Positions 57,566-64,000 of a stretch of DNA of 64,000 nucleotides are shown here, piece after piece. The stretch's first letter is position 1. Each line of letters starts with the position of its first letter. The notes beneath the pieces were generated by a model. That model ran no database searches, was not told where the DNA came from, and saw nothing but the letters and a program-made list of their open reading frames with translations. Where the stretch lies: positions 131,501 through 195,500 of the forward strand of contig NZ_RKQL01000004.1 in NCBI RefSeq assembly GCF_003843835.1. Reading direction: 5' to 3'. A program made the position numbers and the translations under genes. This DNA is from Tibeticola sediminis (GTDB lineage Bacteria > Pseudomonadota > Gammaproteobacteria > Burkholderiales > Burkholderiaceae_C).

Positions 57566-58639
57566 TCAGTCGGCTTCGCCCTGGGGCACGGGCGCGACCG
57601 TGGGCGTGGCGGCGGTGGGCCGGGGGCTGCGACGACGGCGGGGCGCAGCGACCGCAGACGCGGCAGCGGGCTGGCCGGACTCGGCCGCGCTCTCGGTCGG
57701 GCTGCGCCGCCGGCGCGCGGTGCCGCGCTTGGCCTCGGCCGGCGCGGGCGGGCTCGGTGCAGGCGCGGGTGCGGGCACAGCCGCAGGCTCGGCCGGCACG
57801 GTCGCGGCCGCCGCCACCGCGGGCTTGGCGGCGCCGCTGCGGTACACGTAGGCGCCGGATTTTTCATCGCGGCCGAATTCGAGTAGGCCGCGTGCCTGCG
57901 CTTCTTCGAGCAGGTTGCCGAAGGTCCGAAAACCGTAATAGCTTTCGCTGAAGTCGGGCCGGCGGCGCTTGATCGCTTCCTTCAGCACCGAAGCCCAGAT
58001 CTTGCCGCTGTCGCCGCGTTCGGCCATGAGCGCGTCGAAGGTCTCGGCGACCAGTTCCAGCGCCTGCTGCCGCCGCCGTTCGAGATCTTCCTTGGGGCTT
58101 CGCGGTGCGGCACCGCTCGCCTCGGTCGCGGGCGGTGCACGGCGGGCGGCGCGGCGTTGGTCTTCGCGCACCAGGTCGTCGTAGAAGATGAATTCGTCGC
58201 AGTTGGCAATCAGCAGGTCGGAGGTCGATTGCTTGACGCCCACGCCGATGACGCGTTTGGCGTTCTCGCGCAGCTTGGAGACCAGCGGCGAAAAATCCGA
58301 GTCGCCGCTGATGATGACGAAGGTGTCGACATGGCCTTTGGTGTAGCAGAGGTCGAGCGCATCGACGACGAGCCGGATGTCGGCCGAGTTCTTGCCCGAC
58401 TGGCGCACATGCGGAATTTCGATCAGCTCGAAATTCGCCTCGTGCATGGTGGCTTTGAAGGTCTTGTAGCGGTCCCAGTCGCAATAGGCTTTCTTGACGA
58501 CGATGCTGCCTTTGAGCAGCAGCCGTTCGAGCACGCGCTTGATGTCGAATTGGTCGTACTTGGCATCGCGCACACCGAGGGCGACGTTCTCGAAATCACA
58601 AAAAACCGCCATGCTGACGGTATCGCTGGGGCTAGCCAT
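57566..58639 (-). CDS. NYN (PIN-like) domain protein with OST-HTH/LOTUS domain
   Basis: A 357-residue protein. The N-terminal NYN nuclease-like domain has acidic residues in AVFCDFENVALG (about 11-22), SADIRLVVDALDL and VIISGDSDFSPLVSKLRE. A LOTUS (OST-HTH) domain (about 195-268) contains KIWASVLKEAIKRRRPDFSESYYGF, a proposed RNA-binding module. The C-terminal 85 residues are low-complexity Ala/Pro/Arg. The combination suggests RNA processing or degradation, but no bacterial member is well understood. An in-frame ATG at residue 10 is an alternative start. It ends 12 bp before the HDOD gene. Confidence 0.83.
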   Translation of the reverse strand: MASPSDTVSMAVFCDFENVALGVRDAKYDQFDIKRVLERLLLKGSIVVKKAYCDWDRYKTFKATMHEANFELIEIPHVRQSGKNSADIRLVVDALDLCYTKGHVDTFVIISGDSDFSPLVSKLRENAKRVIGVGVKQSTSDLLIANCDEFIFYDDLVREDQRRAARRAPPATEASGAAPRSPKEDLERRRQQALELVAETFDALMAERGDSGKIWASVLKEAIKRRRPDFSESYYGFRTFGNLLEEAQARGLLEFGRDEKSGAYVYRSGAAKPAVAAAATVPAEPAAVPAPAPAPSPPAPAEAKRGTARRRRSPTESAAESGQPAAASAVAAPRRRRSPRPTAATPTVAPVPQGEAD

Positions 58640-58645
58640 GGGTGT

Positions 58646-60820
58646 TCAGGTTCTCGTTTTCGGAGTTTTTTTGACGGCCGAGCGGACTGCGGCAGGGCGC
58701 TCGGCCGGGGCCGGCGCGGTGCTGGTGCGCGGCGCAGCCTTGCGCGCAGTCGGACGCGCAGAACGGCGCGCGCGCGCTGCGGCCTGCTCGGCACGGCGCA
58801 TGAGGGCGAGCTCGCGTACGCGCTCGATGTCTTCGTCGCTGAACGGGCCGTTGACACCGGAGATGGCCGCGAGCTTCATGCCGTGCTTGAGACCGAGTTT
58901 GTAGATCTCGCGCACCTTTTCCCACTCGATGTTGCGGCCGACGGTGAAGGGCTCGAAGCGGCCTTCGAGGCACAGCACCACGGTTTCGGCCACGCAGGCG
59001 TAGGCGACGTTTTTCGGCAAGCCGATGTTCTTCATCTGCACGTCGCCGGGCAGCTCGATCTCGCCAGACTCGATCACCAGCACGTCGGGCCGCTTGGCGA
59101 CCTCCTCGGGCGGCAGGTCCAGCGGCCGCGCCACGTCGGTGATGACGCAGCCGGGCTTGACCTTCATGATGTCGAGCACCTTCTTGCCCGCGCCCGAGGT
59201 GGCGGTGACGATCATGTCCATGTCGCCGGCCAGGCGCTCGGCCTGCGCCGACACGCGCAGCTTCGCGTCGGGCGTTTCGCTGAGGATGGATTCCTTGAGG
59301 GCCAGCAGCTTGGCCGGCTCGGGCGCGACCAGCACCACCTCCCGCGCCACCTTGGCCAGCAGGCGCGCGCAGACCGAACCGATGGAGCCGGTGGCGCCGA
59401 CGACCATGGCCTTGAAATCCACCCGGCCCTTGCCGCGGGGCTTGGGCAGCAGGTTCAGCCGCAGCAACGCGTCGTGCGCGGCCCACAGTGCGCCCGAGGC
59501 GCTGTAGGAATTGCCGGTGGTGATGGGCAAGGGCGCGCGACGCGCGACGGTCACGCCCGCATCGCCGACCACCTTGGTAAAGGCCCCCAGGCCCATGATC
59601 TGCGCGCCCAGGCGCCGCGCGAGTTCAGCCGCGTCGAGCAGACGGCGGTAGGTGAACTCGGGCGGGTGGGACATGATCTCCTTCGGTGTGCCGCCCACCG
59701 AAATCAGCCAGCCTTCGGCCTCGACACCCGTGGGTGAGCGGATGCCCGTGACGCGCGAATACACGAACGGCGGCGCATACGCCATGATCTTCTCGAGCGT
59801 GTCCATGGCCACCGGCGGCGCCACGCGCGAGAGCACCTCGATCGGCTTGACCTTTTTGAAGTACTCCTGCGACAGCGGGTGGATCACGAAGGCAAAGCGG
59901 TTGACGCGCTTGAATCCATTGGGGTAGAGCAGGCGCGGCGCGAGTTGCTCGCGCTCGATCGCTTCGAGCACCTCGTCGGGGCCGAGCGATTCGGGCTCGC
60001 GCCCGGTGGCGGCGAGCATCATCGCCTCGAGCAGCGCGGGACCGACCGCATGGCCCGCCACCTCGGGCGCCGCGTCGACGACGAGATGCACGCCTTTGTC
60101 GCGCAGGGCTTCGAGCCGCGCCTCACTCACGCCGGCCGTCACGATCGTCTTGCCGCCGAGTTCCTCGAGGCCGAATTCGTCGAGACGATGCACCGGCGCG
60201 ACGACCACATGGGCCTTGGCCAGAGCGCGGCGCAAGACAAAGCGCGTCCAGTCTTTGAGAGGGCCGGAGGCCAGAAGGTCGGGCGGCGTCCAGTCGGTCA
60301 CGTAATGCGCGCCGGCGAGATAGCGCTGTAGCCCATCGAGCGAGGTCAGCATCTTGGGCACACCCAGCTGCAGCAACGCGTCGGCAAACTGCAGATTCGG
60401 TGTGTATTCGGCCAGCGTCGCCGCCACCTTCAGATGCTCCTGCCCGGAGAGCACGAGCACGCGCGCGTTGTTGAAGTAGTTGCCCAGCGTCTGCTGCGTG
60501 TGGCGCACGGCCCACTCCATGAACAGCGTGCCGAGAGGTTCGCCGGTCGTCACCGGCGCGTGCCGCACCTGCGCGCGCATCGCCGCACGGTCGCGCTCGA
60601 TGGTTGCGGTGGTGCGCTTGGGCGCGGCATCGCGCACGACCCCAAGCCCGATCGCCGCAGCCTTCTTGTCCCACTGCCGCAACAACTTGCCTGCCCGCGT
60701 GAGCGAGCCGTCGGTGCCCAGACGCCGCACCTGGAGCGGAACGCCGAGAAAGCGGGTTTCAAAGGAAAAATCCTGGGCCGAGGACCCCAGGCTGATCCCG
60801 ATCACGGTTTTTATGCTCAT
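58646..60820 (-). CDS. acyl-ACP/acyl-CoA reductase-like dehydrogenase with extra N-terminal domain
   Basis: A 724-residue protein. Residues about 395-670 resemble cyanobacterial acyl-ACP reductase: GLGAFTKVVGDAGVTVA, PITTGNSYSASGALWAA, the Rossmann loop VVGATGSIGSVCARLL near 468-483, and AYACVAETVVLCLEGRFE. The first 390 residues form a separate region I do not recognise, and the last 50 are Lys/Arg/Ala-rich. Cyanobacterial enzymes are about 340 residues, so this is a longer architecture. ATG 60820 follows AAGGAG; earlier in-frame ATGs lack homology. It is divergent from an iron alcohol dehydrogenase, which suggests fatty aldehyde/alcohol interconversion. That activity is inferred from fold and neighbour only. 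Confidence 0.65.
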   Translation of the reverse strand: MSIKTVIGISLGSSAQDFSFETRFLGVPLQVRRLGTDGSLTRAGKLLRQWDKKAAAIGLGVVRDAAPKRTTATIERDRAAMRAQVRHAPVTTGEPLGTLFMEWAVRHTQQTLGNYFNNARVLVLSGQEHLKVAATLAEYTPNLQFADALLQLGVPKMLTSLDGLQRYLAGAHYVTDWTPPDLLASGPLKDWTRFVLRRALAKAHVVVAPVHRLDEFGLEELGGKTIVTAGVSEARLEALRDKGVHLVVDAAPEVAGHAVGPALLEAMMLAATGREPESLGPDEVLEAIEREQLAPRLLYPNGFKRVNRFAFVIHPLSQEYFKKVKPIEVLSRVAPPVAMDTLEKIMAYAPPFVYSRVTGIRSPTGVEAEGWLISVGGTPKEIMSHPPEFTYRRLLDAAELARRLGAQIMGLGAFTKVVGDAGVTVARRAPLPITTGNSYSASGALWAAHDALLRLNLLPKPRGKGRVDFKAMVVGATGSIGSVCARLLAKVAREVVLVAPEPAKLLALKESILSETPDAKLRVSAQAERLAGDMDMIVTATSGAGKKVLDIMKVKPGCVITDVARPLDLPPEEVAKRPDVLVIESGEIELPGDVQMKNIGLPKNVAYACVAETVVLCLEGRFEPFTVGRNIEWEKVREIYKLGLKHGMKLAAISGVNGPFSDEDIERVRELALMRRAEQAAARARRSARPTARKAAPRTSTAPAPAERPAAVRSAVKKTPKTRT

Positions 60821-60956
60821 CGTCGGTCTCCTTGTGGGCTTTTGCTCTTGTTTGCTCTTGTCCTGTGGAGTGCTGCGCCTACACAGCCCCCGGTTCCCCG
60901 CGCATGATGCCACCAGTTTCCCACGGTTTTTCCGCATCCGTTTCGAGGAGTTACCC

Positions 60957-62267
60957 ATGTCTTCGTCGACCGTATCCATCGTCCAGACTGCCCGCACCCT
61001 GGGCCTCATGACCGCCAAGCGGGCCGCGGGCTTCGTGACCCGGCTGCTGCCGATCCCTCAACCTTCGTTGCTCGTGGGGCCGGACTCGAGCCTGCGCCTG
61101 GCCGAAGCCATCGGCGACTTCGGCCACCGCAAGATCCTGTTCGTCACCGATGCGGTGGTGACGAAACTCGGCCTCGCGCGGCCGATGATCGAGGCGCTCG
61201 AAGCACGCGGCTCGAAGGTGGCGGTTTTCGACCAGGTCTTGCCCGATGCGCCCATCCCCGTCATCGAGGAGGGCATTGCGCGCTTCGAGGCCGAGCACTG
61301 CGACGCCATCGTCGCCTTCGGCGGCGGCTCGGTCATGGATGCGGCCAAGGTCATCGGCCTCGCTGCGGCCAACGGGCGCCATCCGCGCGACCTGGTGGGT
61401 TACTTCCGCGGCCGGCGCGGTCCCGCGCCACTCTATGCCGTGCCGACCACGGCCGGCACCGGCTCGGAGGTGACGGTCGCAGCCGTGATCTCCGACCCCG
61501 AACAGCACCGCAAGTACGTGGTCGCCGACACCCGCATCGTGCCGCGGATGGCGGCGCTCGACCCGAAATTGATGATCGGGCTGCCGCCGGAAATCACCGC
61601 AGCAACCGGCATGGACGCCTTGACCCACGCGGTCGAGGCCTTCATCGGACTGTGGGGCACGCCGACCACCGACCGCCTCGCGCTCTCCGCCACCAGCATG
61701 GTCTTCGAGTACTTGCCGCGCGCCTATGACCGGGGCGACGACCTCGAAGCGCGCGAGAAAATGGCGCTGGCCGCGACCTACGCCGGCATGGCGTTCACGC
61801 GCGCCAACGTCGGCTACGTGCATGCGATCGCGCACCAGCTTGGCGGCCTCTACCACACGCCCCACGGCTTGGCCAACGCCATCGTGCTGCCGCATGTGCT
61901 GCGCGCGCTGCTGCCGCAAGCCGCACCGAAGCTCGCCGTGCTCGCCGAGCGGGTCGGACGGGCCGGGCGCAAAACCAAGCTCGAAGACCGCGCCCTGGCT
62001 TTCATCAAAGCCGTGGAAGCGATGAACGAGCGCTTGGGCATTCCACGCACGCTCGCCGCGCTGCGCGCCGAAGACATCCCCGCGCTCGCGCGCGCCGCCG
62101 CGCATGAGGCCGATTTCAACTACCCCGTGCCGCGGGTGCTGAGCCTCGAGGAAATCGAAGCCATCCTGCGCGCCTTGCTGCCCGATGCCGCCCCGACCGC
62201 CCGCGCCGGTACGCGCACCCGCCGACGCTCGGCCCAAGCGCCGGGGACGTATTCGGCGTTGCCATAA
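60957..62267 (+). CDS. iron-containing alcohol dehydrogenase
   Basis: A 436-residue type III alcohol dehydrogenase. The NAD-binding region has IVAFGGGSVMDAAKVIGLAA and YAVPTTAGTGSEVT. Metal ligands fall in TGMDALTHAVEAFI and AIAHQLGGLYHTPHGLANAI. An extra N-terminal segment (about 1-40) with VQTARTLGLMTAKRAAGF precedes the fold. ATG 60957 follows GAGGAG. Its last codons (TYSALP) read through ATTCGGCGTTGCC, which resembles the right end of family B. It is divergent from the acyl-reductase-like gene across 136 bp and 7 bp before aroG. Confidence 0.85.
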   Translation: MSSSTVSIVQTARTLGLMTAKRAAGFVTRLLPIPQPSLLVGPDSSLRLAEAIGDFGHRKILFVTDAVVTKLGLARPMIEALEARGSKVAVFDQVLPDAPIPVIEEGIARFEAEHCDAIVAFGGGSVMDAAKVIGLAAANGRHPRDLVGYFRGRRGPAPLYAVPTTAGTGSEVTVAAVISDPEQHRKYVVADTRIVPRMAALDPKLMIGLPPEITAATGMDALTHAVEAFIGLWGTPTTDRLALSATSMVFEYLPRAYDRGDDLEAREKMALAATYAGMAFTRANVGYVHAIAHQLGGLYHTPHGLANAIVLPHVLRALLPQAAPKLAVLAERVGRAGRKTKLEDRALAFIKAVEAMNERLGIPRTLAALRAEDIPALARAAAHEADFNYPVPRVLSLEEIEAILRALLPDAAPTARAGTRTRRRSAQAPGTYSALP

Positions 62268-62274
62268 TCCCCGG

Positions 62275-63396
62275 ATGAGCCCTCACGTCCACCCCGTCGC
62301 CAGCCCCCTCAACACGCAAGACCACACGCGCACCGACGACGTGCGCATCCGCTCCGTGCGTCCGCTCATCACGCCTGCGCTGCTGCAGGAATGGCTGCCC
62401 GCGCCCGGCGCGGCCGTTCGCTTGGTGGAGCACAGCCGCGCGGCGATTTCGCGCGTGTTGCATGGGGCCGATGACCGGCTGGTGGTGGTGGTCGGGCCGT
62501 GCTCGATTCACGACCACGACCAGGCGCTGGAATACGCCCAAAGGCTCAAGGCCGAGGCCGATGCACTCGCGCAGGAGTTGATCATCGTGATGCGCGTGTA
62601 TTTCGAAAAGCCGCGCACCACGGTGGGCTGGAAGGGCTACATCAACGACCCGCATCTCGACGGCAGTTTCGCCATCAACGAGGGACTGGAGCGCGCGCGT
62701 GCGCTGCTGCTCGACATCCTGGCGCTCGGCCTGCCGGTGGGCACGGAGTTTTTGGACCTGCTCTCACCGCAGTTCATCAGCGACCTGGTGAGCTGGGGCG
62801 CCATCGGCGCGCGCACCACCGAGAGCCAGAGCCACCGCCAGCTCGCCAGCGGCCTGTCCTGCCCGGTGGGCTTCAAGAACGGCACCGACGGTGGCGTGAA
62901 GGTCGCGGTGGACGCCCTCGTCGCCGCGCAGGCCAGCCACGCGTTCATGGGCATGACGAAGATGGGCCAGGCAGCGATTTTCGAAACCCGCGGCAACCCG
63001 GACTGCCACGTCATCCTGCGCGGCGGCAAAACGCCGAATTACGACGCTGCGAGCGTCGCCGCCGCCTGTGGGGTGCTCCAGGCCGCGGGTCTGCGCGAGC
63101 AGGTCATGGTGGACGTCTCACACGCCAACAGCAGCAAGCAGCATGCGCGCCAGATCGACGTCGCCGCCGACGTCGCCGCGCAGGTGGCGGCGGGCGAAGC
63201 ACGCATCATGGGTGTGATGATCGAAAGCCACCTCGAGGAAGGCCGCCAGGACATCGTGCCCGGCCAGCCGCTGCGCCGGGGCGTCTCGGTGACCGATGCG
63301 TGCATCAGTTTCGAGCAGACGGTGCCGGTGCTCGAAGGCCTCGCCGCCGCGGTGGAACTGCGCCGCCAACGCAACCCGCACACGGCTTCGGCGTGA
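62275..63396 (+). CDS. aroG: 3-deoxy-7-phosphoheptulonate synthase (DAHP synthase, class I)
   Basis: A 373-residue enzyme that joins phosphoenolpyruvate and erythrose 4-phosphate, the first step of the shikimate pathway. Landmarks are VVVGPCSIHDHDQALEYA (about 77-94), VYFEKPRTTVGWKGYINDP, GARTTESQSHRQLASGLSCP and ILRGGKTPNYD. It is of the AroF/G/H size with the N-terminal regulatory extension; which aromatic amino acid inhibits it cannot be told. The start lies 7 bp after the dehydrogenase stop. Confidence 0.94.
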   Translation: MSPHVHPVASPLNTQDHTRTDDVRIRSVRPLITPALLQEWLPAPGAAVRLVEHSRAAISRVLHGADDRLVVVVGPCSIHDHDQALEYAQRLKAEADALAQELIIVMRVYFEKPRTTVGWKGYINDPHLDGSFAINEGLERARALLLDILALGLPVGTEFLDLLSPQFISDLVSWGAIGARTTESQSHRQLASGLSCPVGFKNGTDGGVKVAVDALVAAQASHAFMGMTKMGQAAIFETRGNPDCHVILRGGKTPNYDAASVAAACGVLQAAGLREQVMVDVSHANSSKQHARQIDVAADVAAQVAAGEARIMGVMIESHLEEGRQDIVPGQPLRRGVSVTDACISFEQTVPVLEGLAAAVELRRQRNPHTASA

Positions 63397-63418
63397 ATCC
63401 CCCACCCGCAGCGGGTGG

Positions 63419-63453
63419 GCTCGCGCCATCGCGGGAACGGATTCAGCGTGGCC
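63419..63453 (+). mobile_element. family B remnant B6 at the infA stop codon
   Basis: GCTCGCGCCATCGCGGGAAC and then GATTCAGCGTGGCC match the right end of copy B2. The next bases TTA are the reverse-strand TAA stop of infA. The left part of the element is lost. Confidence 0.65.
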
Positions 63454-63708
63454 TTAGCGCGGCCGGCGCGGCGCCGAGGGGCCGCGGCCTTCGATGTGGC
63501 GGAAGGTGATGCGGCCCTTGGTGAGGTCGTAGGGCGAGAGTTCGAGCGAGACGCGATCGCCCGCGAGGATGCGGATGTGGTTCTTGCGCATCTTGCCGCC
63601 GGTATAGGCGATCAGTTCGTGCCCGTTGTCGAGCGTGACGCGAAAGCGCGAGTCGGGCAGCACCTCACTGGCAACGCCCATCATCTCGATCAGTTCTTCT
63701 TTGGCCAT
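63454..63708 (-). CDS. infA: translation initiation factor IF-1
   Basis: An 84-residue S1/OB-fold protein: [20 protein letters not shown], then [19 protein letters not shown] and [14 protein letters not shown], ending in a basic PSAPRRPR tail. ATG 63708 follows AAGGA. Burkholderiales often have two infA genes. This one is outside the ribosomal protein operon and has the longer tail typical of the second copy. Confidence 0.95.
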   Translation of the reverse strand: MAKEELIEMMGVASEVLPDSRFRVTLDNGHELIAYTGGKMRKNHIRILAGDRVSLELSPYDLTKGRITFRHIEGRGPSAPRRPR

Positions 63709-63860
63709 GGTGTGGTCCTTCATAGTCGCATGGAGGCGGGTCGCCCCATGCTGGGTTGCCCACGCCAAAACCACTCCGGATGCCAACCGAAACCGCCCAG
63801 CGCTCTGGGGAATCGACCAGTGTAGCAGAAATGCAACATTCGTGCCGGGACGCCGGGACG

Positions 63861-63900
63861 CCGGGATGCGCGACGCGCGAGGGCCCTGTTCAGCGTTGCC
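63861..63900 (+). mobile_element. family B remnant B7 at the right edge of the window
   Basis: CCGGGATGCGCGACGCGCGA then CTGTTCAGCGTTGCC is the right 40 bp of family B. It ends six bases before the stop codon of the last gene. A short GGGACGCC repeat precedes it. The 190 bp from infA to this gene hold nothing else recognised. Confidence 0.7.
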
Positions 63901-63906
63901 TTAGGT

Positions 63907-64000
63907 TCAGTCCTCGTCCGAGCGGCCGCTGCGTCGGATGGCGCGGATCAGCCACAGGCCACCCGCCACCGCGCCGAGGAATCCGAGCAGACCGAAGAGC
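63907..64000 (-). CDS. C-terminal end of a membrane protein gene, incomplete in window
   Basis: Only the last 30 codons are present: LFGLLGFLGAVAGGLWLIRA and then IRRSGRSDED and a stop. This is one hydrophobic helix followed by a short charged tail. It could be the C-terminal anchor of UbiB, whose members end this way, but the fragment is too short to say. The gene continues beyond the window. Confidence 0.45.
   Translation of the reverse strand, partial: LFGLLGFLGAVAGGLWLIRAIRRSGRSDED

Noticed and set aside
62251-62267. Family B end at the alcohol dehydrogenase stop (ATTCGGCGTTGCC then ATAA)
   Set aside because: Thirteen bases with a mismatch and no further similarity upstream could be chance. 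It is mentioned in the gene entry but not called as an element.
63843-63866. Short tandem GGGACGCC units as a possible CRISPR or microsatellite
   Set aside because: Only two to three imperfect units are present, with no spacers; they are part of the run-up to a family B remnant.

Overview
The window is a GC-rich chromosomal segment of a betaproteobacterium, most likely order Burkholderiales and close to Comamonadaceae. The evidence is the gene content: PhaM, a DUF3567 protein, proteobacterial-type gshA, argP, the leuS-lptE-holA-proA run, dapB-bamE-fur, ptsN-hprK, and the replication-origin block rpmH-rnpA-yidD-yidC next to dnaA-dnaN-gyrB. I cannot fix the genus from sequence alone. No tRNA, rRNA, CRISPR array or prophage was seen.

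Layout. 1-3.5 kb: a lipid-linked sugar set (GT39 transferase, GtrA flippase, GT2 synthase) and an acetyltransferase. 3.5-8.5 kb: argS-ftsN-dsbA-mnmE, an operon split twice by small mobile elements. 8.5-16.7 kb: amino-acid dehydrogenase, ArgP, TetR and LysR regulators, a stress protein, and fasciclin and spherulin-4-like lipoproteins. 16.9-20 kb: queA-tgt and phaM. 20.2-25.9 kb: a copper-handling operon (DUF2946, Sco1, PCuAC, DUF2946, Crp/Fnr regulator, TonB-dependent copper receptor). It has a perfect FNR-type box at its head, and the receptor is broken by a 161-bp insertion. 26-33 kb: GST, DksA-like, MarC, a PhnD-rhodanese fusion, FAH hydrolase/IclR, DUF3108 and DUF3567. 33-46.5 kb: ChaN-like lipoprotein, gshA, a cytochrome c, proA, holA, lptE, leuS, exbBD, dapB, bamE, fur, hprK and ptsN. 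46.5-54.7 kb: the origin block, with DnaA boxes just before dnaA. 55-64 kb: HMA-like, HIT, HDOD-GAF and NYN genes, an acyl-reductase-like gene divergent from an iron alcohol dehydrogenase, aroG, infA, and the tail of one more gene.

The most unusual content is the interspersed repeats. Family A is 235 bp, with 17-bp terminal inverted repeats and 5-bp target duplications; there are four full copies and one truncated. Family B is 161 bp with ends GGCAACGCTGAA and 4-bp duplications; it also has a 57-bp internally deleted form and several remnants. Family C is 159 bp or 56 bp, ends in GAGGCT and has 3-bp duplications. Despite unrelated ends, A, B and C all carry the same roughly 47-bp hairpin core. 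Several B and C copies sit exactly on the stop codon of a gene. A fourth, degenerate family (D) of about 50 bp lies between genes and also in frame inside genes, including leuS, where it contributes a recurring peptide. All the transposition calls come from reading duplications and ends directly; no transposase gene for any family is in the window.
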